From assembly GCA_019009955.1 (NCBI GenBank), contig CM032230.1, positions 109,899,001 to 109,963,000 of the forward strand: a stretch of DNA of 64,000 nucleotides, read 5' to 3'. This DNA is from Riptortus pedestris. Taxonomy: Eukaryota; Arthropoda; Insecta; Hemiptera; Alydidae. Numbering within the stretch: the first letter of the stretch is position 1; the number at the start of each line of letters is the position of its first letter. This document shows positions 61,501 through 62,822 of this stretch, piece by piece. The notes beneath the pieces are model-generated. The model saw nothing but the letters and a program-made list of their open reading frames with translations. It did not search any database and was not told the DNA's origin. The position numbers and the translations under genes are program-made.

Positions 61501-62822
61501 TTTATGGAATGAAATGCTTATGATGTCATCTCCCATTCTATTCTCTATTTCCTCCAAAATAAGGGGCCTGTGTAAGGAGAACTTGAAATTGAAGCTGAAC
61601 ATGAGACGTTCAGATGATGCACTGCTCTAAGTAAAGTCACATGGGTAGGTAGGGGTAAAATTTGGACGTTAAAACTAAATCTTCAGCTAAATACTGAAAA
61701 CAGTATTGATCAAATAAAAATTGGGGACTCTAGAAAATAGCATGTTCATTTAACCCCATACCTCCGATATCAACAATACATGGAATATGTTTCATGATAT
61801 ATTGGCTCATTGTTATTGTAAAATGAACAGGAGTGGGGTTTACTTAAGGCTGGATACTGGTAAACAAAAATGACCATTAATTTTTGAAAATTTATATAAC
61901 AGCAATTGTAGGGCACTATTTTGTCAATGTTGGTTATATAAAACTCTTCAATCAAATTCATATTCTTATTCATTAATGCCCACTTTGTGCTGCTAAGGCT
62001 AATTGGGGCAAGTTATCTACAGGTTACCACTCTTTTCTAGCCAGGGTGGAGTTAAGGATTTTTTTTTAAAAAGTGTCACTAAATAAATTCCTATGGCCAA
62101 GGTGAGAATTGAATTAACTACTCTAGGTTTGCCAAGAGTCAAATTCATAATAAAAGATATTTATAATTGATGATTCTATATAGGAGACAAACCATAGTGG
62201 TTTACATGAAATGAGAGAGAGGACATCAAAATGCGAGAATACACTCTACATTTTTACTTCTTTGCACAATGCAGGAATTACCTGTTTTGGTCTTCACTGA
62301 ATATATCGTGATTATTTTCAGCGTGATGCATGAATATATCACGCATAAATCAAAAGTAACTAGCTCATGAATGTTGAAATTTCATAATTAGGACTGTCTT
62401 AAAATCAATTTGCACACCACTTCTTTCAATTGGAATCAAATAAGAGAGAAGGGGGTGGGGTCAGAAGATAAAAATAAAATATTGTAAATTCATTTGTCCA
62501 CACATATTAGAGAAAAAGAATATTTGTGCAGGACTTTTATTTTATTCAGAAGAAGTTATATATAATTCTGTTTCAGCAACCGGAGAACCTCCTATTTGTT
62601 TGGCCCTATCTGCTCTTTTTGCTTTGAGGAATGCTGTGCTAGATGCTCGCCATGACACTCAGCTTGAAGAATGGCTTCCATTGTGTAGGAAGATAATTTA
62701 ATTTAATTACTTAGTGTAAATTAAACACATTTTTACTTAAATATTTGATTCCAGGTCAGGCGTTCTCCGTCGAAAAAGTTTGTCTATCAGCAAATACGCA
62801 GGAAAAAGACCTTTTTATTTAA
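1236..62822 (+). CDS. AOX: Aldehyde oxidase (molybdo-flavoenzyme), complete 26-exon gene; span includes introns
   Basis: Twenty-six exons with GT-AG introns and matching phases join into 3,777 nt (1,258 residues), close to the usual length of insect aldehyde oxidases. Domains in order: plant-type 2Fe-2S (about 1-90; Cys43, 48, 51, 73); all-helical 2Fe-2S (about 91-165; Cys113, 116, 148, 150); FAD domain (about 205-490, with LAGNTARG and VGTLAGN); and molybdenum-cofactor domain (about 500-1258, with GGGFGGK, EMGQG, TGAS-type loop and GEPP). The family oxidises aldehydes and N-heterocycles at Mo, passes electrons through 2Fe-2S to FAD and then to O2; it is cytosolic and dimeric. Against xanthine dehydrogenase: the FFxGYR motif of its FAD/NAD domain is absent, and the Glu after GGGFGGK, which binds purine, is Ile770. 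The catalytic Glu (Glu1204) is kept. No frameshift or in-frame stop was seen, so the gene looks functional. Insect homologues serve in odorant and xenobiotic breakdown; its substrate here is unknown. Confidence 0.93.
1548..1660 (+). mobile_element. HINE 5' fragment
   Basis: Begins AGCAGATTTCCCTTAGG, followed by the 'CAAATGTCCA' block, and stops where an opposite-strand copy starts. Confidence 0.7.
1661..2001 (-). mobile_element. HINE 3' half, minus strand
   Basis: Starts with the stem-loop end (CGTCACGCAGGAGCTGCG) and the subterminal AGATTTCCCAC block, then runs into the middle of the element. Confidence 0.7.
1910..2050. repeat. Perfect 47-bp inverted repeat at a head-to-head HINE junction
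   Basis: Positions 1910-1956 are the exact reverse complement of about 2003-2050, separated by some 45 bp. Two HINE copies in opposite orientation meet here and the arms could form a cruciform. Confidence 0.8.
2002..2400 (+). mobile_element. HINE 3' half, plus strand
   Basis: Begins CGGATCGAAAAATTG, mirror image of the preceding copy, and decays before reaching the stem-loop end. Confidence 0.6.
2509..3250 (+). mobile_element. HINE copy, diverged
   Basis: Opens AGCAGATTTCCCTTAAGAG, contains the TA-rich core near 2657-2700 and the C-run near 3188. Positions 2523-2860 resemble 3700-4020, so this part seems duplicated. Confidence 0.65.
3255..3682 (+). mobile_element. HINE 3' half with intact stem-loop end
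   Basis: Ends in CACGTGGGAAATCTGCTTAG, then the perfect hairpin ACGCAGCCCCTGCGT and GACGGACTTT. Confidence 0.75.
3690..4180 (+). mobile_element. Decayed HINE copy related to 2523-3000
   Basis: Shares AGAGTAGCCTAT, CCAATGAGAT and the CGTTTCCA block with the copy at 2523, but has lost its termini. Confidence 0.45.
4186..4437 (+). mobile_element. SINE fragment interrupted by a HINE 5' end
   Basis: SINE tail words (ACGTCCACTTTTTGC; GATAACCCGTCCCAATT) flank a piece carrying AGCTGATTTCCCTTAAGGG (about 4290-4320). Confidence 0.5.
4468..4735 (+). mobile_element. Diverged tRNA-derived SINE
   Basis: Begins GGCGCTCAGGTTGGC and has the B-box-like GGGTTCAATTC, then GCTAGAAGAGG and AATTGGGACGGG from the SINE body, with an insertion of about 60 bp. 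Confidence 0.5.
4790..5771 (-). mobile_element. HINE cluster, long variant, minus strand
   Basis: Ends with AGCTGATTTCCCTTAAGG and CTGCT at 5771. Two middle segments occur in series (5110-5390 and 5395-5770), so one copy probably landed in another. The stem-loop end is absent. Confidence 0.65.
6156..7075 (+). mobile_element. HINE, long variant (about 920 bp)
   Basis: Runs from AGCAGATTTCCC through a (TC)n/(TA)n tract at 6280-6343 and a C-run at 6750 to GGGAAATCTGCTTAG. The stem-loop is degenerate. Confidence 0.75.
6280..6343. repeat. (TC)n-(TA)n microsatellite
   Basis: TC dinucleotides followed directly by TA dinucleotides in the core of the surrounding HINE. Confidence 0.95.
7681..7802 (+). 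mobile_element. HINE 5' fragment
   Basis: AGCAGATTTCCGTTAAGG through GAGGTCCGTTCAAAACTGTA, then cut off. Confidence 0.7.
7838..7869. repeat. (AG)n microsatellite
   Basis: About 16 AG units directly before a short GC-richer unique stretch. Confidence 0.95.
7985..8276 (-). mobile_element. HINE 5' half, minus strand
   Basis: Ends in AATAGCTGATTTCCCTTAAG and TCTGCT. Its core is a TATC/GATA-like microsatellite (8124-8160). Confidence 0.7.
8361..8772 (+). mobile_element. HINE 3' half with stem-loop end
   Basis: From TTTGTTTGATCG to the hairpin ACGCAGCCCCTGCGT and GACGGACTTTTT. Confidence 0.8.
9113..9547 (-). mobile_element. HINE 3' half, minus strand
   Basis: Starts GTCCGTCACGCAGGGGCTGC and runs to a short TA tract, where a Helitron-type terminus replaces the 5' half. 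Confidence 0.75.
9548..9580 (-). mobile_element. Helitron 3' terminus
   Basis: On the minus strand a 5-bp stem hairpin (CCCGG/CCGGG, 9560-9575) is followed by a CTAG terminus and a T, as expected of a Helitron 3' end. The matching TC 5' end was not located, so its length is unknown. Confidence 0.5.
10219..10476 (-). mobile_element. tRNA-derived SINE with perfect target-site duplication
   Basis: SINE body at 10231-10464 on the minus strand has a tRNA-like head (GGGCTCAGG...) with a B-box-like GAGTTCGATTC, a body and an A/T-rich (TAA)n tail. Both sides carry the 12-bp direct repeat CAAGTTACATTA (10219-10230 and 10465-10476), so it arrived by retroposition. Confidence 0.9.
10690..12375. repeat. 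Tandem array of diverged units of about 300 bp
   Basis: The words ACGACAAAAG, AACAACTTTTGTTATG and CCCCCACTCC recur at spacings near 300 bp (ACGACAAAAG at about 10741, 11040, 11343, 11849, 12147, with one degenerate unit near 11600). A single dispersed relative lies near 28190-28500. The array ends in an (AAAC)n tract. Confidence 0.85.
12380..12425. repeat. (AAAC)n tract
   Basis: About eleven AAAC units at the end of the 300-bp array; may be the tail of the repeat. Confidence 0.95.
12532..12597. repeat. (TA)n tract
   Basis: About 66 bp of TA, directly followed by a CAGGGTGTCCCC transposon-type terminus. Confidence 0.95.
12598..13052. mobile_element. One terminus of a CAGGGTGTCCC-type element
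   Basis: CAGGGTGTCCCC at 12598 matches in style the GGGACACCCTG end at 18536. The far end is not recognisable; downstream is plain AT-rich sequence. Confidence 0.35.
13053..13106 (-). mobile_element. HINE 5' terminal fragment
   Basis: CATGAGTACGACCTCAATAG, then the palindromic AGATTTTCC/GGAAA end. Confidence 0.65.
13320..13381. repeat. (TA)n tract
   Basis: About 62 bp of TA in otherwise unique AT-rich DNA. Nothing else was recognised between 13382 and 14065. Confidence 0.95.
14066..14808 (-). mobile_element. Complete HINE, minus strand (about 743 bp)
   Basis: Both ends present: stem-loop end (GTCCGTCACGCAGGGGCTGC) at 14070 and AGCAGATTTCCC end at 14806, with a TA core at 14625-14683. Confidence 0.88.
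14812..16300 (-). mobile_element. Non-LTR retrotransposon RT fragment split by a Helitron
   Basis: Minus-strand frames encode RT motifs: [10 protein letters not shown] then [18 protein letters not shown] (about 16110-16250) and, after the Helitron, [20 protein letters not shown] and [19 protein letters not shown] (about 14815-15275). The catalytic YADD is YPDD, and a stop interrupts the part before GVPQGS, so it is dead. Jockey-like by motif order. Confidence 0.8.
15281..16104 (-). mobile_element. Helitron (824 bp) with both termini and a helicase remnant
   Basis: Minus strand: TC start at 16104 preceded by A, and CTAG end at 15281-15284 followed by T, the A/T target expected of Helitrons. 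A terminal hairpin (GGCAAA...TTTGCC) lies just inside the CTAG. An internal frame (15734-15549) reads [19 protein letters not shown] and [17 protein letters not shown], the C-terminal part of Helitron PIF1-like helicase. The rest of Rep/Hel is deleted. Confidence 0.82.
16900..17225 (-). mobile_element. LINE reverse-transcriptase C-terminal fragment
   Basis: Minus-strand translation gives [40 protein letters not shown] and [15 protein letters not shown], the thumb region after RT in Jockey-type LINEs. Open over about 100 codons. Confidence 0.8.
17440..17953. mobile_element. MITE with long terminal inverted repeats
   Basis: About 80-90 bp at the left end (GCCCATTT...AATCACTTTATTATTT...TTCTAGAA) is repeated inverted at the right end (to AAATGGGTGGC). 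No transposase. A second copy lies at 52795-53228. Confidence 0.75.
18260..19060 (+). mobile_element. HINE split by another small transposon
   Basis: 5' fragment 18260-18328, then a foreign 220-bp insert, then 18549-19060 with the rest (TTTGTCTGTTAAC onward, C-run near 18993). Ends about 85 bp before AOX exon 2. Confidence 0.7.
18329..18548. mobile_element. Small element ending in GGGACACCCTG, nested in a HINE TA tract
   Basis: Right end GGGACACCCTGTA at 18536-18548. It interrupts the HINE between its TA core and the TTTGTCTGTTAAC block. Confidence 0.5.
19146..19315 (+). CDS. AOX: AOX exon 2 (residues 16-72)
   Basis: Encodes the first 2Fe-2S cluster loop: [16 protein letters not shown] supplies Cys43, Cys48 and Cys51. 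Acceptor TTTTTCCAG, donor GTACGT. Enters in phase 1 and leaves on a codon boundary after VNS. Confidence 0.96.
20310..20470 (+). CDS. AOX: AOX exon 3 (residues 73-126)
   Basis: Starts with Cys73, the fourth ligand of the first cluster ([11 protein letters not shown]), continues through TTVEGIG, and carries [16 protein letters not shown] with Cys113 and Cys116 of the second cluster. Acceptor TAATTTCAG, donor GTATGT; leaves in phase 2. Confidence 0.97.
20778..21406 (+). mobile_element. Complete HINE, plus strand (about 630 bp)
   Basis: AGCAGATTTCCC start and GACGGACTTTTT end are both present; the TA core is nearly lost and a poly-A (20981-21001) replaces part of the middle. Lies in intron 3. 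Confidence 0.85.
21732..21891 (+). CDS. AOX: AOX exon 4 (residues 126-179)
   Basis: Completes the second cluster with [18 protein letters not shown] (Cys148, Cys150) and begins the linker to the FAD domain. Acceptor TTTTTTCTAG, donor GTAACT. Confidence 0.97.
21988..22183 (+). CDS. AOX: AOX exon 5 (residues 180-245)
   Basis: A Cys-rich linker (CSCSNNC) is followed by the start of the FAD domain, including [14 protein letters not shown] and LLAGNTARG, a flavin-binding turn. Acceptor TTTTTTCAG, donor GTAAAA; leaves in phase 1. The 96-bp intron before it is one of the shortest in the gene. Confidence 0.95.
22662..23565 (-). pseudogene. Decayed Crypton-like tyrosine recombinase
   Basis: Minus strand from an ATG at 23565: [36 protein letters not shown] and [20 protein letters not shown] (box I Arg), then after an internal deletion [20 protein letters not shown] (HxxR box) and [19 protein letters not shown] (catalytic Tyr). 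At least two frameshifts and a loss of roughly 100 codons make it non-functional. The R...HxxR...Y layout and KRH-GW words fit Crypton-type recombinases of animals. Confidence 0.75.
23566..25800. other. Intronic AT-rich DNA, no gene recognised
   Basis: Only short chance frames. A possible very decayed HINE remnant (GGGAGGGTTTAGAGG near 24916) is the only familiar word. Confidence 0.6.
25808..26130 (-). mobile_element. LINE RNase H tail with Cys finger
   Basis: Minus strand: [13 protein letters not shown], one stop, then [20 protein letters not shown] and [16 protein letters not shown]. This is the RLRxGHTRLTH...C..C....H...C end of RNase H-bearing LINEs. Confidence 0.75.
26786..27990 (-). 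mobile_element. Nested cluster of three HINE copies, minus strand
   Basis: Copy A begins at 26786 (GTCCCGTCACGCGGGGGCTG); copy B (26986-27358, both ends present, TA core deleted) sits inside it; A resumes at 27359 and is in turn interrupted near the TA tract (27600) by copy C, which ends at 27990. Confidence 0.7.
28000..28075 (+). mobile_element. HINE core fragment
   Basis: GTGGTCCGTTCAATATATAT through AAACTCGATATATAAGCG only. Confidence 0.5.
28185..28500. repeat. Dispersed single unit of the 300-bp repeat
   Basis: Shares TATACGATAAAG, CATCTTTTGTTATGTGCATG and the CCCTCTCC block with the tandem array at 10.7-12.4 kb, strongly diverged. Confidence 0.7.
29125..30062 (+). mobile_element. Complete HINE, long variant (about 940 bp)
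   Basis: AGCAGATTTTCCTTAAGGG start, TA core 29251-29287, C-run at 29717, extra 3' block (TTGGCAGAACTGTTTGTTT, GTGGTGTTGTGTTACC), hairpin ACGCAGCCCCTGCGT and GACGGACTTTTT end. Confidence 0.9.
30387..30613 (+). CDS. AOX: AOX exon 6 (residues 245-320)
   Basis: FAD domain: [28 protein letters not shown], and [15 protein letters not shown], the helix leading into the isoalloxazine site. Acceptor TTTTTTTCAG, donor GTAAGA. An 8.2-kb intron separates it from exon 5. Confidence 0.95.
31347..31928 (+). mobile_element. HINE, plus strand, hairpin arm deleted
   Basis: AGCAAATTTTTTCTAAAGG start, TA core 31472-31534, and the CACGTGGGAAATCTGC subterminal block; the stem-loop is reduced to AACGCTGCGTGACGGAC. 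Confidence 0.75.
32116..32218 (+). CDS. AOX: AOX exon 7 (residues 321-355)
   Basis: Encodes [20 protein letters not shown], the FAD-contacting loop in the form typical of insect aldehyde oxidases. Acceptor TTATTTTCAG, donor GTATGT; leaves in phase 1. Confidence 0.95.
32424..32545. repeat. Fold-back (hairpin) repeat
   Basis: GTGACGAAAGTAGA...TTTACAACTC at 32433 pairs with GAGTTGTAAA...TCTACTTTCGTCAC ending at 32533; the centre is GAGCGAAGCGAG. The imperfect stem is about 45-50 bp. Probably a fold-back MITE. Confidence 0.8.
32546..33391. other. Intronic AT-rich DNA, no gene recognised
   Basis: Only short local repeats of GGTTATAAGCA/GGTTATAAACA near 32638-32740. Confidence 0.6.
33392..33632 (-). 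mobile_element. tRNA-derived SINE with target-site duplication
   Basis: Minus-strand SINE body at 33401-33623, flanked by CCAAAGAAA at 33392-33400 and 33624-33632. Head at the right end (GGGCTCAGGTTAGCC). Confidence 0.88.
34454..35137 (+). mobile_element. 5'-truncated non-LTR retroposon with (TCTA)n tail
   Basis: A perfect 14-bp direct repeat, ATTAACTAGAACGG, occurs at 34454-34467 and 35124-35137. The second copy directly follows a (TCTA)n tail (35091-35123), the pattern of a LINE 3' end with target-site duplication. Between them is AT-rich, T-rich sequence without an RT motif. Confidence 0.55.
35091..35124. repeat. (TCTA)n microsatellite
   Basis: About eight TCTA units; probable LINE tail. 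Confidence 0.95.
35296..35423 (+). CDS. AOX: AOX exon 8 (residues 355-397)
   Basis: Encodes [16 protein letters not shown] and [20 protein letters not shown]. The second strand (KVILPP...YKLKTFK) is typical of the family; the NAD-linked FFxGYR of xanthine dehydrogenase is missing. Two in-frame acceptors 6 nt apart (exon start 35296 or 35302) both restore the frame, so two codons may be optional. Donor GTAATA. Confidence 0.85.
35695..35740. repeat. (TA)n tract
   Basis: TA tract after ACCCTGTA, possibly marking another GGGTGTCCC-type terminus. Confidence 0.9.
35803..36470 (+). mobile_element. Complete HINE, plus strand (about 668 bp), reference copy
   Basis: AGCAGATTTCCCCTAAGGG start, TA core 35929-35996, GTTCGTTAATGGCTGAAATC block, subterminal CACGTGGGAAATCTGC, hairpin ACGCAGCCCCTGCGT, GACGGACTTT end. 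The best-preserved short variant in the window; in intron 8, about 200 bp before exon 9. Confidence 0.92.
36590..36614. repeat. (CA)n microsatellite
   Basis: About 12 CA units, 65 bp before exon 9. Confidence 0.9.
36678..36800 (+). CDS. AOX: AOX exon 9 (residues 398-438)
   Basis: Encodes [18 protein letters not shown] and [10 protein letters not shown], the C-terminal FAD subdomain (family pattern KxxPRxQNAxAxxNAGF). Acceptor TTATTTTCAG, donor GTAAGA; exactly 41 codons. Confidence 0.96.
36801..38101 (+). other. AOX intron 9, no repeat or gene recognised
   Basis: 1.3 kb between exons 9 and 10 with chance frames only. Positions 37440-37790 are GC-richer and contain two overlapping frames of about 60-90 codons without recognisable motifs. 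Confidence 0.55.
38102..38269 (+). CDS. AOX: AOX exon 10 (residues 439-494)
   Basis: Encodes [15 protein letters not shown] through [12 protein letters not shown], the end of the FAD domain (family pattern A.KTE.FL.GK ... YRK.LA..LFYK). Acceptor CTGTTTTAG, donor GTAAAT; exactly 56 codons. Confidence 0.95.
39336..39665 (+). mobile_element. LINE RNase H fragment
   Basis: Plus strand: [14 protein letters not shown], the RNase H W(I/V)xGHSxIxGN motif, then [20 protein letters not shown] and [10 protein letters not shown], the same C-terminal region seen at 25.8 kb. Stops and a frameshift show it is dead. Confidence 0.75.
40164..40329 (+). CDS. AOX: AOX exon 11 (residues 495-550)
   Basis: Interdomain linker and start of the Mo domain: [20 protein letters not shown], then [18 protein letters not shown]. 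The RPxSxGxQxFET and K.E...Q.SGEA patterns are family hallmarks. Acceptor TTTAATTTAG, donor GTAAGC; leaves in phase 1. Confidence 0.95.
40532..41328 (-). mobile_element. HINE, minus strand, diverged
   Basis: Stem-loop end (AATCCGTCACGCAGGGGCTG) at 40534, middle rearranged, TA core 41156-41212, and the other end AGCTGAATCCCCTTGAGGG at 41300-41328. Confidence 0.7.
41695..41810 (+). CDS. AOX: AOX exon 12 (residues 550-588)
   Basis: Encodes [10 protein letters not shown], then [19 protein letters not shown]: first substrate-channel strands of the Mo domain. Acceptor CACCATTCAG, donor GTAAGA. Confidence 0.96.
42023..42121 (+). CDS. AOX: AOX exon 13 (residues 589-621)
   Basis: Encodes [19 protein letters not shown] and the acidic tail TPEDEE. 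Acceptor ATATTTCAG, donor GTAAAA; exactly 33 codons. Confidence 0.95.
42178..42372 (-). mobile_element. tRNA-derived SINE, partial
   Basis: TAATTGGAACGGGTTATCTA, the B-box complement (GAATCGAACCCG) and the AACGCTAACAGG head. It starts 57 bp after the exon 13 donor. Confidence 0.75.
42430..42728 (-). mobile_element. Old HINE copy
   Basis: AACAACATTTATAGAATTT..., AACGATCAAACAA and a mutated end (GATTTACCTTTAGGGAAACC, then TGCT). Confidence 0.5.
43010..43208 (+). mobile_element. tRNA-derived SINE just before exon 14
   Basis: GGTTCAGGTTAGCC head, GCGAGTTCGACTCCC B-box, CTGTAGATAGCCCGTCC body and AATAAATAA tail. Flanks share an imperfect ATCTTTT(C/T) repeat. Its end is some 27 bp from the exon 14 acceptor. 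Confidence 0.85.
43235..43451 (+). CDS. AOX: AOX exon 14 (residues 622-694)
   Basis: Encodes [20 protein letters not shown], containing the GQPVG(I/A)VVA signature, and [18 protein letters not shown]. Acceptor TTTAAAACAG, donor GTCACT (weak). The start coordinate was set by reading frame back from the downstream stop; allow one base of uncertainty. Confidence 0.92.
43664..43737. repeat. (TA)n/(CA)n compound microsatellite
   Basis: TA runs with a central CACACA block. Confidence 0.9.
43756..44265 (-). mobile_element. HINE interrupted by a SINE
   Basis: Stem-loop end (AGTCCGTCACGCAGGGGCTG) at 43759, running to 43971; a SINE occupies 43972-44158; the 5' part resumes with CTTCATTTTCGTCCTCTCC and fades near 44265. 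Confidence 0.7.
43972..44158 (-). mobile_element. tRNA-derived SINE inside a HINE, tail lost
   Basis: GGTTACCACCC to GACTAACCTGAGCC. The A/T tail and TSD are missing, so either deletion or recombination followed insertion. Confidence 0.8.
44371..45240 (+). mobile_element. Complete HINE, long variant (870 bp), next to exon 15
   Basis: AGCAGATTTCCCTTAAGG start, TA/CA core 44427-44495, long-variant 3' block (TTGGCAGAACTGTTTGTTT), hairpin with one mismatch, ACGGACTTTT end. Only 30 bp remain to the exon 15 acceptor. Confidence 0.88.
45271..45451 (+). CDS. AOX: AOX exon 15 (residues 694-754)
   Basis: Encodes [19 protein letters not shown], then [14 protein letters not shown] and [16 protein letters not shown]: the GxQYHFxxEPQ molybdopterin-contact segment. 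Acceptor GCCTTCCAG, donor GTAGGT, leaving in phase 2. A HINE ends only 30 bp upstream of the acceptor. Confidence 0.96.
45563..45810 (-). mobile_element. tRNA-derived SINE with 15-bp target-site duplication
   Basis: SINE body at 45578-45795 on the minus strand, flanked by CAATTTACTTTTTTA at 45563-45577 and 45796-45810. Very close in sequence to the copy at 10231. Confidence 0.92.
46129..46312 (+). CDS. AOX: AOX exon 16 (residues 754-815)
   Basis: Encodes [16 protein letters not shown]. In xanthine dehydrogenase the residue after GGGFGGK is a purine-binding Glu; here it is Ile770, as expected of an aldehyde oxidase. Acceptor TATTTTCAG, donor GTTTCT (weak). Confidence 0.96.
46900..47312 (+). 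repeat. Pyrimidine-rich tract ending in (AAAT)n
   Basis: T/C-rich for about 200 bp, then a short unique part ending AAATAAATAAATA; resembles a LINE 3' UTR and tail, but no coding motif is present. Confidence 0.35.
47833..48028 (+). CDS. AOX: AOX exon 17 (residues 816-881)
   Basis: Encodes [19 protein letters not shown], then [13 protein letters not shown], the loop that corresponds to the xanthine dehydrogenase AFRGFG segment near the active site. Acceptor TTTTTCAAG (AAG-type), donor GTGATG; leaves in phase 1. Confidence 0.93.
48087..48851 (-). mobile_element. Complete HINE, minus strand (about 765 bp)
   Basis: Stem-loop end (GTCACGCAGGGGCTGCG) about 60 bp after exon 17, and AGCTGATTTCCCTTAAGGG / TCTGCT end at 48851. 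The 13-bp word AGTTTGTGGTCAT occurs on both sides (48059 and 48859). Confidence 0.88.
49270..49440 (-). mobile_element. Very diverged SINE
   Basis: TTCTAGCTAGAATGG, GTGAGTTCATCACTAAATGA and ATTCCTCTTAGGCACGCGA follow the SINE body order; the rest is decayed. Confidence 0.4.
49546..49733 (+). CDS. AOX: AOX exon 18 (residues 881-943)
   Basis: Encodes [17 protein letters not shown], then [11 protein letters not shown]: the E..A..E.I.EH....DP..VR..N signature. Acceptor TTTCAATTGCAG, donor GTAAAT. Confidence 0.96.
50594..50752 (+). CDS. AOX: AOX exon 19 (residues 944-996)
   Basis: Encodes [16 protein letters not shown], then [20 protein letters not shown] and QGVNTK, the EMGQGxxTK molybdopterin-binding motif. 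Acceptor is a long T tract plus CAG; donor GTGCGT. Exactly 53 codons. Confidence 0.96.
51180..51530 (+). mobile_element. HINE 3' half
   Basis: From the G-rich block (GGGAGGGGAGTTGTTTAAAA) to TTACGCAGCTCCTGCGTGAC and GGAATTTT; hairpin still complementary (CGCAG..CTGCG). Confidence 0.65.
51937..52065 (+). CDS. AOX: AOX exon 20 (residues 997-1039)
   Basis: Encodes [18 protein letters not shown] and [16 protein letters not shown], part of the Mo-cofactor pocket (family pattern TSPN...TGGSxTSE). Acceptor CGATCATCAG, donor GTAAGT; 43 codons. Confidence 0.95.
52320..52720. other. GC-richer intronic segment, unrecognised
   Basis: Base composition differs sharply from its surroundings at 52350-52500; overlapping frames on both strands (85-131 codons) have no recognisable motif and are not compatible with AOX phases. 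Could be an unfamiliar repeat. Confidence 0.4.
52795..53228. mobile_element. Second copy of the long-TIR MITE, right end lost
   Basis: Matches 17440-17870 (AATCACTTTATTTTTATTTA, ATTTACAGATAAAATATTTA, TTATCACCACTTGGTGA). It stops where a SINE begins. Confidence 0.75.
53229..53452 (+). mobile_element. tRNA-derived SINE
   Basis: GGACTCAGGTTGACC head, GGCGAGTTTGATTCCTGCC B-box, GATAACCCGTCCCAAG body, AAAGTGGACGTTAATAAATA tail. Truncates the MITE to its left. Confidence 0.85.
53711..54196. repeat. GC-rich repeat with direct and inverted internal copies
   Basis: ATGTCAATAATCTTTTT...GACCCAGCTTCTTGGTAGG occurs at 53711-53772 and again at 54133-54193. Between them, about 40-bp imperfect inverted arms (ACCCGGTA...CCGGGTAACCCAC, 53822-53862 and 54089-54128) enclose a poly-A run at 54000. 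An unknown mobile element or fold-back unit. Confidence 0.6.
54768..54898 (+). CDS. AOX: AOX exon 21 (residues 1040-1083)
   Basis: Encodes [19 protein letters not shown], then [20 protein letters not shown]: helix of the second Mo subdomain. Acceptor ACTTTTCAG, donor GTAAGT; leaves in phase 2. Confidence 0.94.
54899..56330 (+). other. AOX intron 21, no clear repeat
   Basis: AT-rich with homopolymers (C-run 55270, poly-A 55483); no copy of the named families was recognised. Confidence 0.5.
56331..56424 (+). CDS. AOX: AOX exon 22 (residues 1083-1114)
   Basis: Encodes [20 protein letters not shown] and [12 protein letters not shown], the Y....A...EVEVDxLTG motif. The shorter loop before it, compared with xanthine dehydrogenase, matches insect aldehyde oxidases. 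Acceptor CGTCTTGTAG, donor GTAATA. Confidence 0.93.
56447..56475 (-). mobile_element. SINE tail fragment
   Basis: TTATTAACGTCCACTTTTTG only, 20 bp after the exon 22 donor. Confidence 0.6.
56476..58050 (+). other. Intron 22 DNA without recognised feature
   Basis: Mixed-composition sequence; frames of 60-70 codons near 57147-57550 have no known motif. Confidence 0.5.
58052..58341 (+). repeat. Local duplication, copy 1
   Basis: Nearly identical to 59188-59454, from CTGATTTGATCACTTTCTAT to GATGACGCCCTTTT. A HINE lies immediately after this copy but not after copy 2. Confidence 0.9.
58342..58970 (+). mobile_element. HINE (about 630 bp) inserted at the end of a duplicated segment
   Basis: AGCAGATTTCCCTTAAGGG start directly after GCCCTTT; TA core 58465-58521; C-run 58947; ends TACGGACTTT, with the hairpin part deleted. 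Continues into TTTTCTCT. Confidence 0.88.
59126..59184 (+). mobile_element. Minimal HINE (59 bp): both ends joined
   Basis: AGCAGATTTCCCTGAAGGG runs straight into AAATCTGCTTAG, the CTCAGCCCCTGCG stem-loop remnant and CGAACTTT. The whole interior is missing. Confidence 0.85.
59188..59454 (+). repeat. Local duplication, copy 2
   Basis: Partner of 58052-58341. A second shared block (GCTCCGGCGAATCTAACTCT...) at 59040 and 59548 extends the duplication. Confidence 0.9.
59598..59632 (+). mobile_element. HINE 3' subterminal fragment
   Basis: TTCACGTGGGAAATCTGCTA, then decayed. Confidence 0.6.
59803..60013 (+). mobile_element. tRNA-derived SINE
   Basis: GGGACTTAGGTTAGTC head, GGCGAGTTTGATTCCCACC B-box, GATGGCCCACCCCAATC body. 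Confidence 0.8.
60090..60610 (-). mobile_element. LINE reverse-transcriptase fragment
   Basis: Minus strand: [18 protein letters not shown] (RT motif A, FxDxxxAFD), [14 protein letters not shown] (GCPLSPxLF) and, after a frameshift, [14 protein letters not shown] (motif C, ADDI). Two or more frameshifts make it dead; the GC(P)LSPxLF form suggests an RTE/CR1-like type. Confidence 0.75.
60954..61115 (+). CDS. AOX: AOX exon 23 (residues 1115-1168)
   Basis: Encodes [37 protein letters not shown] and the LDPNTG turn: the DxGQIEGxxxxGxG pterin-binding motif. Acceptor GTGATTACAG, donor GTAAGT. Confidence 0.96.
61198..61294 (+). CDS. AOX: AOX exon 24 (residues 1169-1201)
   Basis: Encodes [19 protein letters not shown] and the approach to the active-site Glu (NPNGVARSK). 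An 82-bp intron precedes it. Acceptor TTTCCTTGCAG, donor GTGAGT; leaves in phase 1. Confidence 0.96.
61466..61506 (-). mobile_element. HINE stem-loop end fragment
   Basis: AAGCAGGTGCTGCATGAACT and AAGCAGTTTTCCCAC only. Confidence 0.5.
61755..61970 (-). mobile_element. Old HINE fragment followed by SINE
   Basis: GAACAGGAGTGGGGTTTACT and AAGGCTGGATACTGG match the HINE middle; heavily decayed. Confidence 0.4.
61972..62145 (-). mobile_element. tRNA-derived SINE, diverged
   Basis: TTAATGCCCACTTTGTGC, AATTGGGGCAAGTTATCTAC and TCTAGCCAGGGTGGAG follow the SINE order; the head is degraded. Confidence 0.75.
62577..62684 (+). CDS. AOX: AOX exon 25 (residues 1201-1237), catalytic Glu
   Basis: Encodes [20 protein letters not shown]; the Glu of GEPP (Glu1204) is the catalytic base of the family. 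Ends EEWLPL plus one T, donor GTAGGA. Reading through the donor adds only RKII-type residues and a TAA at 62699, which would truncate the conserved tail, so splicing to exon 26 is preferred. Confidence 0.92.
62755..62822 (+). CDS. AOX: AOX exon 26, C-terminal tail and stop (residues 1237-1258)
   Basis: After a 70-bp intron with acceptor TTTGATTCCAG, the frame continues [18 protein letters not shown] and DLFI, then TAA at 62820-62822. This fits the family tail (S/T-V-E-x-I/V-x-L-x-C). Very small exon found by searching for the missing tail. Confidence 0.8.

Noticed and set aside
62577..62701. Ending the AOX protein at the TAA at 62699-62701
   Set aside because: It would drop the conserved C-terminal tail, which is recovered in frame by a 70-bp intron to 62755.
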